Shown piece by piece: positions 1-8,823 of a stretch of 64,000 nt of DNA. Under the pieces are notes generated by a model that searched no databases, had not been told where the DNA came from, and saw only the letters and a program-made list of their open reading frames with translations. Source of the DNA: Rhizobium sp. EC-SD404 (GTDB lineage Bacteria; Pseudomonadota; Alphaproteobacteria; Rhizobiales; Rhizobiaceae); NCBI RefSeq assembly GCF_902498825.1, contig NZ_LR701459.1, positions 1,060,001 through 1,124,000 of the forward strand. Reading direction: 5' to 3'. Position 1 is the first letter of the stretch, and every line of letters starts with the position of its first letter. Position numbers and translations under genes: made by a program.

Positions 1-11
1 CTGCACGGCTG

Positions 12-221
12 ATGACGGACAATCTGGTGCGGCAGCTGCTCTTGAGCGTGCTGTTCGCCGCTATGGCAGCGGTTTTCGGATATCTCGCCGCCGGTGCCGG
101 CGTGGCGCTCTTCGTCTCCGGAGTTGCCGTATCCGCTGCCGGGATGATCGCCACGGTGTCCGGTCTGATCCTCGCCCTCGCGGCGCTGTTCGGGCCACGG
201 CGGCTCGGCGCGCGCGCCTGA
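12..221 (+). CDS. Small hydrophobic membrane protein
   Basis: A 69-residue protein with two long hydrophobic stretches (about residues 9-29 and 33-60) and an Arg-rich C-terminus, so probably a two-helix inner-membrane protein. The ATG overlaps a TGA at 10-12 that would end a reading frame entering from the left edge, which suggests translational coupling to an upstream gene outside the window. I do not recognise the family. Coding status is supported by the coupling and the clean membrane pattern, but a protein this short could be a chance frame. Confidence 0.5.
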   Translation: MTDNLVRQLLLSVLFAAMAAVFGYLAAGAGVALFVSGVAVSAAGMIATVSGLILALAALFGPRRLGARA

Positions 222-304
222 ACGATTGCGGGAAGCCAAGCGCTTCCCATGCCGCATCCGAGCCTTTAGGGTCCGCGTCTCCAACCACCGATTGACCTTG
301 ATGG

Positions 305-1594
305 ATGATGCGCGTGCTCGGCGAAAGACGCTTTCTGATCGATCTGTTTCACGCCGGCGTGCGAAGTGCCGATCCCGCGGAATGCGTGCCGCCCTTGCTG
401 CCTGAACCGCCCAAGGGGCGCACGATCCTCGTTGCCGCCGGCAAGGCCGCTGCGTCGATGGCGCGTGCCGTCGAGGAGAACTGGTCGGGCCCGCTCGAAG
501 GGGTCGCCGTAACGCGCTACGGTCATGGCCTCGAATGCGGCAGGATCGAAGTGATCGAGGCGGCCCATCCGGTGCCGGACGATCGGGGCGAGCAGGCAGC
601 CGCGCGCTTGATGGAAACCGTTCGCGGTCTGGGTCCCGACGATCTGGTGTTGTGCCTGATTTCAGGCGGTGGCTCGGCGCTGCTTGCGCTTGCCGCCGAG
701 GGCCTGACGCTTGACGACAAGAAGGCCATCAACAAGAGCCTCCTGGCATCCGGTGCGCCCATCGGTGCCATGAACACCGTGCGCAAGCATCTGTCGGCGA
801 TCAAGGGAGGCAGGCTTGCCGAAGCTGCCTACCCGGCGCGCGTGGTCACGATCGGCATTTCGGACGTGCCGGGCGACGATCCTTCAGTCATCGCATCCGG
901 GCCGACGGTTCCCGACGGGACGACGCTTGCCGATGCCAAGGCGGTGCTTGAGCGCTACCGCATCACGACGGCGGATCATGTGTCGGCTCACCTGGACAAG
1001 GACACATCCGAAACGCCGAAGCCTGGCGATGCGATCTTCGCCAATACGGAGTTCCGCATGGCGTCGCGCCCCGCCGACATGGTCGAGGCGGTCGTCGCCG
1101 AAGCGAAGCGTCACGGCATGGACGTGATGTCGCTCGGTGCCGACATCGAAGGCGAGGCGCGCGAGATCGGCAGGAAACATGCCCGCCTGGCATTGGAGAA
1201 GGCCGAGGAGGTCCGCGACACGCCGCTGCTGATCGTCTCGGGCGGCGAGACGACGGTGACGGTGCGCGGCGACGGTTCCGGTCGAGGGGGGCGCAACGGC
1301 GAGTATCTTCTGTCGCTGGTGCTGGAGCTCAAGGCACATCCGCGCATCCACGCGCTTGCAGCGGACACGGACGGCATCGATGGCAGCGAGGACAATGCGG
1401 GTGCGGTAGCAGATCCGGACAGTCTTGCGCGTGCAAGCGCCTCCGGACTCGACCCTGCGCAATGTCTGGAGCGCAACGACGCCTACAGCGTCTTCGAAGC
1501 CTCAGGCGACCTGATCGTGACCGGGCCGACCCGCACCAATGTCAACGATCTCCGGATGATCCTTATTGCGCCAAAGCACCGAGAGAACCGCTGA
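305..1594 (+). CDS. Glycerate 2-kinase (MOFRL family)
   Basis: A 429-residue protein matching class II glycerate kinases (GckA/TtuD type), cytosolic enzymes that phosphorylate D-glycerate to 2-phosphoglycerate in serine-cycle, glyoxylate or tartrate metabolism. The N-terminal half carries the glycine-rich stretch LISGGGSALL near residue 120 and the KHLSAIKGG segment near residue 162. The C-terminal MOFRL half has GGETTVTVRGDGSGRGGRN and the ADTDGIDGSEDNAGA segment. Length is normal for the family. Two ATG codons in tandem (305 and 308) make the exact start uncertain by one residue. It stands alone with about 90 bp before the next gene, so neighbours give no pathway assignment. Confidence 0.9.
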   Translation: MMRVLGERRFLIDLFHAGVRSADPAECVPPLLPEPPKGRTILVAAGKAAASMARAVEENWSGPLEGVAVTRYGHGLECGRIEVIEAAHPVPDDRGEQAAARLMETVRGLGPDDLVLCLISGGGSALLALAAEGLTLDDKKAINKSLLASGAPIGAMNTVRKHLSAIKGGRLAEAAYPARVVTIGISDVPGDDPSVIASGPTVPDGTTLADAKAVLERYRITTADHVSAHLDKDTSETPKPGDAIFANTEFRMASRPADMVEAVVAEAKRHGMDVMSLGADIEGEAREIGRKHARLALEKAEEVRDTPLLIVSGGETTVTVRGDGSGRGGRNGEYLLSLVLELKAHPRIHALAADTDGIDGSEDNAGAVADPDSLARASASGLDPAQCLERNDAYSVFEASGDLIVTGPTRTNVNDLRMILIAPKHRENR

Positions 1595-1688
1595 TTACGG
1601 TATCTTGAGGCCGTTGAAGATGAATTCTTAAGGAACCCACCCCCATCTTGCATCTGATGACTCGCCAGAATGTTTTAGAACTGGACTG

Positions 1689-3041
1689 ATGATGCCGCAG
1701 CTGGGCGCCGATGAGGTGCAAAGCACCCGCGAAGCCGTGTTGACCCATACCGATGCCCTGACCGGTCTCGGCAATCGCAGGCGCATGCGCGAAAAGGTCG
1801 AGAACCTTGCCGCCGAGCGCGCCGAGGACCCGGCACCCTTCACCATCGGTCTCGCCAATCTCGACGGCTTCAAGCCCATCAACGATCTTTTCGGCCATGG
1901 TGCCGGCGACGTCATTCTCACCCAGGTTGCACACAGGCTGAAAGCCTGCATGCCCGACGGCGCGACCGTCGTTCGGCTCGGCAACGACGAATTCGGCTTC
2001 GTGATGCCGCTGGTGTTCGATGCTCGCGGCGCCGAAAAGATGGCGCGACTGATCAAGGATGTGCTGTCGGCACCCTTCGACCTCGGTGCCCGCACCGTGC
2101 GTCTCACGGCGTCGTTCGGATTCTCGGTCTATCCGTTTGCCGGAACCGATTTCGACAGTCTGATGAGCTGCGCCGAAACGGCGCTCTACCGCTCCAAAAG
2201 GCGTGGACGAAGCCAGATCACGGTCTATTCCCAGGAGATCGCCGAGGAGTTCCGGCGCGCCACCGAGCTGGAACAGGCGCTGCGCCGCGCGATCATCGCC
2301 GATGATGTCGCCGTGCATTTCCAGCCGATCGTGCGGCTGGCCGACGGCCATATCATGGGGTTCGAAGCGCTCGCCCGGTGGCATGACGCAGAACTTGGGT
2401 TCGTGCCGCCGAACGTCTTCATCACACTCGCCGAGGAACGCGGCTTCATCGACCTCCTGACCGAGGTGCTGTTGAAGAAGGCGGCCGCGACCGCGCTGCG
2501 GTGGCCGGAGGAAATGTATCTTTCCTTCAATCTCTCCTCGGCCCAGCTTGTCGATCCCATGACGAGCCTGTCCATTCTCGCCATCCTGAACCGCGCTGGT
2601 CTCGACCCGCGCCGGCTCGAATTGGAGATCACTGAAACCGCGATGATGTCGGACCCCGACATGGCGCAGAAGATCGTCACCGAGCTGCGCGCAGTCGGCA
2701 TCAAGATCGCGCTCGACGATTTCGGAACGGGCCAGTCGAGCCTTGGCCGCCTACGCGACTTCACCTTTGACAAGGTGAAGATCGACCGCGCCTTCGTGTC
2801 CGAAATTACCCGCGACCGGCCGTCCGAGCACATCATCAAGGCCATTCTCGCCATGTGCGAAGGTATGGATCTGGCCGTGATCGCCGAGGGCATCGAAGAG
2901 GTGGAGCAGGCTGCAAAGCTGATCCAGCTCGGTTGCCGGCTGGGCCAGGGCTATCTCTACGGAAAGCCGATCAAGGCAGCCGATACACTGCGCCTGATCG
3001 CCGCCAACGCCCAGCCTCTCGAAGCCATCGCCATCGCCTGA
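1689..3041 (+). CDS. GGDEF/EAL cyclic-di-GMP signalling protein
   Basis: A 450-residue soluble protein with a GGDEF domain (about residues 20-180) followed by an EAL domain (about 195-440) and almost no N-terminal sensor region. The cyclase signature reads RLGNDEF, so the second glycine of GGDEF is replaced by Asn, which predicts weak or no diguanylate cyclase activity. The EAL domain looks catalytically complete: EALARW, the ETA motif (ITETAMM), DDFGTGQSSL, KIDRAFV, AEGIE and QGYLYGKP are all present. The likely role is c-di-GMP hydrolysis, with the GGDEF half acting as a regulatory module. No transmembrane segment is seen. It is a single gene between glycerate kinase and an EamA transporter. 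Confidence 0.9.
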   Translation: MMPQLGADEVQSTREAVLTHTDALTGLGNRRRMREKVENLAAERAEDPAPFTIGLANLDGFKPINDLFGHGAGDVILTQVAHRLKACMPDGATVVRLGNDEFGFVMPLVFDARGAEKMARLIKDVLSAPFDLGARTVRLTASFGFSVYPFAGTDFDSLMSCAETALYRSKRRGRSQITVYSQEIAEEFRRATELEQALRRAIIADDVAVHFQPIVRLADGHIMGFEALARWHDAELGFVPPNVFITLAEERGFIDLLTEVLLKKAAATALRWPEEMYLSFNLSSAQLVDPMTSLSILAILNRAGLDPRRLELEITETAMMSDPDMAQKIVTELRAVGIKIALDDFGTGQSSLGRLRDFTFDKVKIDRAFVSEITRDRPSEHIIKAILAMCEGMDLAVIAEGIEEVEQAAKLIQLGCRLGQGYLYGKPIKAADTLRLIAANAQPLEAIAIA

Positions 3042-3143
3042 TCCCCGCCCGGTACCATAGTTGGGCTACCGAGTGGTTGCGGTGCCAGGCCCTGCCGCTA
3101 GTCTTGTCCGCTCGACCACAGTTGCGTTGCTGGACCTGACTTC

Positions 3144-4001
3144 ATGCCAATGACAGCGTTTTTCACCATCATCGCCATGGTTGCCTTTGCAGCGAACTCG
3201 ATCTTAGCGCGCGAAGCTCTGGGAGACGGCACGATGGATGCCGCCGGCTTCACCGGACTGCGTCTCGCGTCGGGCGCTGTTGCGCTCGCGTTTGTCCTGA
3301 TGCTGCGACGGAAGGATGAAGTGAAGGCAGTGCCTGGAAGCTGGGCGTCAGCGCTGGCACTTTTCGTCTACGCGGTCGCGTTCTCCTTCGCCTACGTGCA
3401 ACTCGGCGCTGCGACCGGCGCGCTTATTCTCTTCGTTTCGGTTCAGATGACGATGATCGGTTGGGGCATTGCGTGCGGCGAGCGGCCTCGCGCAATGCAA
3501 TGGTTGGGGATCTTCATGGCGCTCGCCGGGTTTGTCTATCTCGTCTCACCGGCTCTGACGCGGCCGGATCCGGTTGCGACGGCGCTCATGATCACGGCTG
3601 GCATTGCCTGGGGCGTCTATTCATTGCGTGGCCGTGGCACCCGCGACCCGATTGGCGACACGGCAGGCAACTTCATCCGAACGCTTCCGCTCGCAATGGC
3701 TCTGCTTGCTTTCGCGCTTGTCGGCCAAGGCAGCATTGGCGGCGAGATGTCCGGCCGGGGTATCGTGTTGGCCGTTGCGTCGGGCGTGCTGGCATCCGCG
3801 GCGGGTTACGTCGTCTGGTATCGTGTTCTGCCGCATCTGGCGGCGATAGCTGCAGCCATTGTGCAACTGTCTGTTCCGGTCATAACTGCTGCTGCCGGCG
3901 TGCTGTTTCTGGCCGAGCCGCTGACCATCGAACTGACGCTGGCCGGCGTGCTCATTCTCTGCGGTCTTGCGCTTGCGATCGCCGCCCGTCGCAAGGCCTG
4001 A
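3144..4001 (+). CDS. EamA/DMT-family transporter
   Basis: A 285-residue integral membrane protein with about ten hydrophobic helices in the two-fold repeat layout of the drug/metabolite transporter superfamily (RhaT/EamA type). The first repeat spans about residues 1-140 and the second about 145-285, and the C-terminal repeat has the common FLAEPLTIELTLAGVLIL pattern. Substrate cannot be read from sequence; family members export amino acids, purines or metabolites. A second ATG lies two codons downstream. The gene runs convergently into the acyl-CoA ligase with only 11 bp between stop codons. Confidence 0.85.
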   Translation: MPMTAFFTIIAMVAFAANSILAREALGDGTMDAAGFTGLRLASGAVALAFVLMLRRKDEVKAVPGSWASALALFVYAVAFSFAYVQLGAATGALILFVSVQMTMIGWGIACGERPRAMQWLGIFMALAGFVYLVSPALTRPDPVATALMITAGIAWGVYSLRGRGTRDPIGDTAGNFIRTLPLAMALLAFALVGQGSIGGEMSGRGIVLAVASGVLASAAGYVVWYRVLPHLAAIAAAIVQLSVPVITAAAGVLFLAEPLTIELTLAGVLILCGLALAIAARRKA

Positions 4002-4012
4002 GTCCCACGCCG

Positions 4013-5641
4013 TCAAACCTCGGTGAAGCGGAAATCTTTCATCTGCTCGCGCAGCGTCGTCTTCTTGATCTTGCCCGTCGCCGTATGAGGGATCTCTTCC
4101 ACGAAGACGACGTCGTTCGGCATCCACCATTTGGCGACCTTGCCCGACATGAAGTCGAGGATCGACTGCTTGTCGGGATGCCGGCCTCCCTTGAGCACAA
4201 CGACGAGAAGCGGGCGCTCGTCCCATTTCGGATGGGCGATGCCGATGACGGCAGCTTCCGCAACATCCGGATGTCCGACGGCAAGATTCTCAAGATCGAT
4301 GGTGGAAATCCATTCGCCGCCCGACTTGATGACGTCCTTTGCCCGGTCTGTGATCTGCAGGTAGCCGTGCGCATCCATGTGGCCGACATCGCCTGTGTCG
4401 AACCAAAGCTCATCATCGAACTGCTCGGCGCCGTGGCCCTTGTAGTAGCTGGACGACACGGCCGGCCCGCGCACCTTCAGACGACCAAAGGTCTTGCCGT
4501 CCCAAGGCAGTACGCGCTCCTCGTCGTCGACGATCTTCATCTCGACGCCGAAGGGCGGATGGCCCTGCTTGACCTGGATATCGAGCTTCGCTTCCCCGGT
4601 CAGATGCGCATAATCGGGCTTGATCGAGCATACCGTGCCCAGCGGGCTCATTTCGGTCATTCCCCACGCATGCATCACGTCAACGCCGTAGCGGTCCTGG
4701 AACGCTTGCGTGATCGCGCGGGGACAGGCCGAGCCGCCGATGACGACGCGCTCGAGATCGGGCAGTTGACCCTGTTCCTTTTCCAGATGCTGCAACAGCA
4801 TGAGCCAAACCGTCGGAACCGCGGCGGTGATCGTCACCTTCTCATTTGTCAGCATCTCGTAGATCGACTTGCCGTCCATGCCCGGTCCCGGGAAGACCAG
4901 CGTCGCGCCGGCCATCGGCGTCGAGAAGGCTGTTGACCAAGCGTTGGCGTGGAACATCGGAACGACCGGCATCATTACGTCGCGAGAGGCGATGCCCAGC
5001 ATGTCCGCCTGGAGCGCCGTCATGGCGTGCAGCACGTTCGAGCGGTGCGAATAGACGACGCCTTTTGGGTCGCCGGTCGTGCCCGACGTGTAGCACATGC
5101 CGGCGGCCGTGCGCTCGTCGAAGTCCTTCCAGCGGAAGTCTTCGTCCGCTTCGGAGAGCCAGTCTTCATAGGCGACGGCTGGGAAGGGAAGATCCGCCGG
5201 CATGTGCGCCGCGTCCGTAAGGATGACGATCCGGGTCAGGCTCGGCACTTGCGGCGCGATCGCCTTGACGATCGGCAGAAAGGTGAGGTCGACGAAGAGC
5301 AGCCGGTCCTCCGCATCGTTCATGATCCAGGCGATCTGGTCGGGAAAGAGCCGCGGATTGAGCGTGTGGTAGATGGCGCCGATGCCGAGCGTTCCGTACC
5401 AGACTTCCAGATGTCGCCATGTGTTCCAGGCAAGCGTCGCCACCCGGTCGCCGAGAACGATGCCTTCCATGTCCAGCCGCTTAGCCAGTTTCAGCGCGCG
5501 GTCACGGACGGTGCGATAGTCGGTGCGATGGATGGCGCCTTCCACCGAACGGGAAATGACAGGACGGCCGCCGTGGTAATGCGCCGCATGATCGATGACC
5601 TTGTGACAGAGAAGCGGCCATTCCTGCATCAATCCCAGCAT
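4013..5641 (-). CDS. Acyl-CoA synthetase (AMP-forming), DmdB/long-chain-fatty-acid ligase type
   Basis: A 542-residue ANL-superfamily enzyme that would activate a carboxylic acid to its CoA thioester via an acyl-adenylate. The phosphate-binding signature [18 protein letters not shown] lies near residue 175, the adenine-binding region [12 protein letters not shown] follows, then the hinge ([23 protein letters not shown]) and the catalytic lysine in [14 protein letters not shown] near the C-terminus. The N-terminus ([10 protein letters not shown]) resembles 3-methylmercaptopropionyl-CoA ligases (DmdB) and medium/long-chain fatty acid ligases. No other dmd gene is nearby, so the substrate remains open. 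The gene is monocistronic and divergent from the LuxR-type gene. Confidence 0.88.
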   Translation of the reverse strand: MLGLMQEWPLLCHKVIDHAAHYHGGRPVISRSVEGAIHRTDYRTVRDRALKLAKRLDMEGIVLGDRVATLAWNTWRHLEVWYGTLGIGAIYHTLNPRLFPDQIAWIMNDAEDRLLFVDLTFLPIVKAIAPQVPSLTRIVILTDAAHMPADLPFPAVAYEDWLSEADEDFRWKDFDERTAAGMCYTSGTTGDPKGVVYSHRSNVLHAMTALQADMLGIASRDVMMPVVPMFHANAWSTAFSTPMAGATLVFPGPGMDGKSIYEMLTNEKVTITAAVPTVWLMLLQHLEKEQGQLPDLERVVIGGSACPRAITQAFQDRYGVDVMHAWGMTEMSPLGTVCSIKPDYAHLTGEAKLDIQVKQGHPPFGVEMKIVDDEERVLPWDGKTFGRLKVRGPAVSSSYYKGHGAEQFDDELWFDTGDVGHMDAHGYLQITDRAKDVIKSGGEWISTIDLENLAVGHPDVAEAAVIGIAHPKWDERPLLVVVLKGGRHPDKQSILDFMSGKVAKWWMPNDVVFVEEIPHTATGKIKKTTLREQMKDFRFTEV

Positions 5642-5868
5642 ACACTTTCCTCCATTCGCCCGCAGCCTCCTCGCTGCGTCCTATCCGAAATATGGAGCGG
5701 CGGGCCGCATTATGAAAGATGGGCCTTTCGTCGAGGGTGTTCACGGCAAGCATTGACACGCATCAAGGGAAGTTTCTTGTTTGCTGATAATGCGTCCTAT
5801 AAGTGTTGATTCACGGCACGAACGAGATCCAAAAATCGATTCACTTCATCCACCCGGGCGCCTACATC

Positions 5869-6600
5869 ATGAAGTCAGGCCTAACCGGCGACGCGCCTCT
5901 CGACCAGTTGAAGGAAATCACGACACTTCAAACTCAGTTCGAGGTCTTTCGCCAGTTCAAGAAGACTGTGGAACTGTATGGCTACCGGTGCTTCCTGGTG
6001 CTGCGCCTTCCGCCACCGACCTCACTCGACCTTGCCGAAAACTCCATCATCACCAATTTCCCGGCTGAATTTCTGGGCGCTTTCGATCGCCAGAAGCTGA
6101 TGCGCAGCAGCCCTTTGTTCGCCCGTTTGCGCACGTCCATCGTGCCGTTCTCCTTTCGCTATGCCGACTTCGTCGCGGGCAGAAGCGCAAAGGATGCGAT
6201 GCTGGCTGCCAAGCTCTATGAAGAGTTCAGCCTGGTCGACGGTGTCTGTCTTCCGGTCCAGAGCGTGGAGGGCGATCGTTGCGCCGTCGTCTTCGCCGGC
6301 GAACGACAGCCTCTGGACAACGATGCCATCGCGCAGCTGATGTTGCTCACGCTTCACCTCTTTCAGCGCCTCGGCGAAGTATCGCAGCGCTCGGCGAAAC
6401 TCGAGCAGCCGCTGACCGAACGCGAGCTCGAATGCCTCACCTGGACGGCGGCCGGCAAGACGAGCGCGGACATTGCCCAGATCCTCGAACTCTCTGAACA
6501 CACGGTCAATCACTACCTGAACCGCGCGACCAAGAAGCTCGATACGGTCAACCGCACCCAGGCGGTGGCCAAGGCGCTGCGCCGCAGCCTCATTCGCTAG
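5869..6600 (+). CDS. LuxR-family transcriptional regulator (solo) with divergent ligand pocket
   Basis: A 243-residue protein with an N-terminal autoinducer-binding-like domain (about residues 10-165) and a C-terminal LuxR helix-turn-helix (LTERELECLTWTAAGKTSADIA through NHYLNRATKKL). The pocket residues that contact the acyl-homoserine lactone in TraR/LasR appear changed: the W, Y and D of the P-x-x-W-x(3)-Y-x(8)-DP pattern read F, F and S, and the later W reads F (PFSF). No luxI is in the window. The start is uncertain: a GTG at 5803 would add 22 residues. Neither start has a strong ribosome binding site; the ATG gives the usual family length. The stop lies 4 bp from the convergent pcaQ stop. 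Confidence 0.8.
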   Translation: MKSGLTGDAPLDQLKEITTLQTQFEVFRQFKKTVELYGYRCFLVLRLPPPTSLDLAENSIITNFPAEFLGAFDRQKLMRSSPLFARLRTSIVPFSFRYADFVAGRSAKDAMLAAKLYEEFSLVDGVCLPVQSVEGDRCAVVFAGERQPLDNDAIAQLMLLTLHLFQRLGEVSQRSAKLEQPLTERELECLTWTAAGKTSADIAQILELSEHTVNHYLNRATKKLDTVNRTQAVAKALRRSLIR

Positions 6601-6604
6601 CCGA

Positions 6605-7525
6605 TCAGTCGCTGGCGTTCTGCCGGGCAACGGCACGAACCGACTGCATGAAGATCGCAAGCGGCAAAGGCTGATCTCCCACTCCCCGCGTCGTCAGGCC
6701 GACCGAGCCGACCGTTTCGCTCGTATCGATCGGCAGCCGCGCAACGCGCCCGTCGCGAATGTCGTTGGCGACGGCGCCTTCCGAGATGATCCAGATCGCA
6801 TCATGTGCCCGAATGTAAGCGCGCCCGAATGCGTCCGACACGGTCTCGATCCGCACCGGCAGTTCGGCGATTCCGTTGGTGATGAGGAAGCGATCGACGA
6901 AGGGGCGGATGACGGCGTTCGGCGTTGGCATCAGGATCGTATAGTCGCGCAATTCACCGAGCGAGAAATTCGGCTTGCTCATCAGCGGGTGACCGCTTCG
7001 CACGGCGAAGATGACGTGTTCGGAGTAGAGCGGCTCGAAGGAGAGACCGATCATCATCTCCGGCGGCGCAAGACGGCCGACGACGAGATCGAGCGTGCCG
7101 GTGCGCAACTGTTCCAGGAGCACGGAATTGTCGCCGGTCACCACCGTGATCGGACTTCCGGTGTTTTCTTTCAGGAATTGCGCGACCGCGTCGGGCATGA
7201 TCCGGGCCGATACCGTGGGCAGCGCACCGATGCGGACCGGCGGCCCTTCAGAGCGTAGAGCCTGCTGGATGGAATCGACGCCCTGCCGCAAGGCGGCGAC
7301 GCTGGAGCCCGCATGACGCAGAAACACTTCGCCGAAGCGCGAGATGCGAATGCCGCGACCATCCTTCTCGAACAGCCGCACGCCGAGCGCGTCCTCGAGC
7401 TCCCGGATCGTGCGCGTTACGGCGGGTTGCGTCAGCGCAAGCACGTCGGCTGCCTTGCTCACGCTCTTCTGGCGGGCTACCTCCATGAAGGTCTGGAGAT
7501 GCCGAAACTTGATCTGCTGGTCCAT
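6605..7525 (-). CDS. pcaQ: LysR-type regulator PcaQ of the protocatechuate operon
   Basis: A 306-residue LysR-type regulator. The winged helix-turn-helix occupies residues 8-66 (FRHLQTFMEVARQKSVSKAA, then LTQPAVTRTIRELE), followed by the periplasmic-binding-protein-like effector domain. Length and sequence fit PcaQ, the activator of pca genes in Rhizobiales that responds to beta-carboxy-cis,cis-muconate and the enol-lactone. It is divergently placed 87 bp from pcaD, the standard position for a LysR regulator of its target operon. A direct repeat lies in the shared intergenic region. Identification rests on both sequence character and context. Confidence 0.92.
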   Translation of the reverse strand: MDQQIKFRHLQTFMEVARQKSVSKAADVLALTQPAVTRTIRELEDALGVRLFEKDGRGIRISRFGEVFLRHAGSSVAALRQGVDSIQQALRSEGPPVRIGALPTVSARIMPDAVAQFLKENTGSPITVVTGDNSVLLEQLRTGTLDLVVGRLAPPEMMIGLSFEPLYSEHVIFAVRSGHPLMSKPNFSLGELRDYTILMPTPNAVIRPFVDRFLITNGIAELPVRIETVSDAFGRAYIRAHDAIWIISEGAVANDIRDGRVARLPIDTSETVGSVGLTTRGVGDQPLPLAIFMQSVRAVARQNASD

Positions 7526-7531
7526 CGCATA

Positions 7532-7565
7532 CCGAAAATATTATGGATCAAGCCGAGAATATCAT
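7532..7565. promoter_or_regulatory. Direct repeat in pcaQ-pcaD intergenic region, candidate PcaQ site
   Basis: Two 13-bp copies, CCGAAAATATTAT (7532-7544) and CCGAGAATATCAT (7553-7565), match at 11 of 13 positions and are offset by 21 bp, two helical turns. They sit between pcaQ and pcaD in the only non-coding DNA there. I did not find the ATAACC-N4-GGTTAA element described for Sinorhizobium PcaQ. The repeat is seen directly; its binding by PcaQ is inference. Confidence 0.4.
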
Positions 7566-7612
7566 TTTACCATACCGATACAATTTGCTTTGAGAGCCTG
7601 AGGGAGAATTCG

Positions 7613-8416
7613 ATGCAGTTTCACAAGGTCAACGGCGTCACTCTGCATTATCAGCTGATCGGCGCGCCCGAGGGGCGCCCCGTGTTGGTCTTCGCGAATT
7701 CTCTCGGCACCGATTTCCGTATCTGGCGCGATGTGATCGTCCGGCTCGTCGGCGAGTTCGCGATCGTTCTCTATGACAAGCGGGGCCACGGACTTTCCGA
7801 TGTCGGCGAGACGCCCTACACGATCGATGATCATGTCGACGACCTGTCCGGCCTGCTCGACCATCTGCGCGTGCGCAAGGCTGTCATCTGCGGGCTCTCC
7901 GTCGGCGGGCTGATCGCGCAAGGGCTCGTCCACAAGCGCCCGGATCTGGTGCGCGCACTCGTTCTCTGCGACACGGCCCACAAGATCGGAACGGCGGAGA
8001 TGTGGGACGCGCGCATCCGCGCCATCTACGAGGAGGGCATCGAGGCGATCGCCGACCTCATCCTGGAACGCTGGTTTACCGTCGACTACCGCAAGCCCGA
8101 CAACGCCGAGTTCACCGGCTACCGCAACATGCTGATCCGCTCGCCGCGCGATGGTTATACCGCCACCTGCGCCGCGATCCGCGACGCCGATTTCACCGAG
8201 TCCGCCAAGCTGATCGACGTGCCGACCATGTGCGTCGTGGGCACCGAAGACGGCTCGACGCCACCCGAACTCGTCGGCGAGCTGTCGCGGCTGATCCCCG
8301 GCGCGCTCTATCAGGAAATCCCGCAGGCGGGCCATCTGCCCTGCATCGAACAGCCGGTCGTCCTCACCGACGCCATCAAGCTGTTCGTCGAGAAGATCGC
8401 AAAGGAAGGCAAATGA
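7613..8416 (+). CDS. pcaD: 3-oxoadipate enol-lactonase PcaD
   Basis: A 267-residue alpha/beta hydrolase that hydrolyses 3-oxoadipate enol-lactone to 3-oxoadipate in the cytosol. The catalytic signature GLSVGG (nucleophilic Ser) is near residue 88, YDKRGHGLSD near 50, the acid in the VVGTEDGSTPPE segment, and the catalytic His in QAGHLPCIEQP. The start is the ATG at 7613, preceded by GGGAGAA at 7602-7608. The stop overlaps the pcaC start by 4 bp (ATGA). It is the first gene of the pca operon. Confidence 0.95.
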   Translation: MQFHKVNGVTLHYQLIGAPEGRPVLVFANSLGTDFRIWRDVIVRLVGEFAIVLYDKRGHGLSDVGETPYTIDDHVDDLSGLLDHLRVRKAVICGLSVGGLIAQGLVHKRPDLVRALVLCDTAHKIGTAEMWDARIRAIYEEGIEAIADLILERWFTVDYRKPDNAEFTGYRNMLIRSPRDGYTATCAAIRDADFTESAKLIDVPTMCVVGTEDGSTPPELVGELSRLIPGALYQEIPQAGHLPCIEQPVVLTDAIKLFVEKIAKEGK

Positions 8417-8814
8417 GCGCCACCTCGAAATCTCCCCGCCACAATGATGGCATGGCGACGCGCCGCTCGGTGCTCGGCGATGCGCATGTCGATCGGGCCG
8501 AGGCGGCGAAGTCGGAGTTCGATGCGCCCTTTCAGGAGATGATCACCGAGGGTGCGTGGGGCACCGTCTGGTCACGGCCGAACTGGACCAAGCGGGAGCG
8601 CTCCATCGTGACGATCGCGCTTCTTGCAGCGCTCGGCCATGACGACGAGGTGGCGATGCATGTGCGTGCCACCGCCAACACCGGCGCGAGCGAAGACGAT
8701 ATCCGCGAGGCGCTGATGCATGTGGCGATCTATGCCGGCGTTCCGGCCGCCAACCATGCGTTCAAGATCGCCAAACAGACGTTGAAGGAGATGGCTGCCG
8801 AAAAGGCGGCTTGA
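8413..8814 (+). CDS. pcaC: 4-carboxymuconolactone decarboxylase PcaC
   Basis: A 133-residue CMD-family protein that decarboxylates 4-carboxymuconolactone to 3-oxoadipate enol-lactone, the substrate of PcaD upstream. It has the family pattern: RRSVLGDAHVDRA at the N-terminus, the ITEGAWGTVWSRP segment, and the helical core ending in AIYAGVPAANHAFKIAK. Length is that of the single-domain enzyme. PcaD and PcaC are separate polypeptides here, unlike the PcaL fusion of actinobacteria. It begins inside the pcaD stop (ATGA) and is followed 9 bp later by pcaH. Confidence 0.95.
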   Translation: MSATSKSPRHNDGMATRRSVLGDAHVDRAEAAKSEFDAPFQEMITEGAWGTVWSRPNWTKRERSIVTIALLAALGHDDEVAMHVRATANTGASEDDIREALMHVAIYAGVPAANHAFKIAKQTLKEMAAEKAA

Positions 8815-8823
8815 GGAGCGACG

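Noticed and set aside
4013..5641. A dimethylsulfoniopropionate demethylation locus
   Set aside because: The ligase resembles DmdB, but no dmdA, dmdC or dmdD candidate lies nearby, so the pathway cannot be claimed.
5753..5791. Promoter for the LuxR gene with perfect TTGACA (5753-5758)
   Set aside because: The only good -10-like sequence, GATAAT at 5786-5791, is 27 bp away, too far for a sigma-70 promoter.
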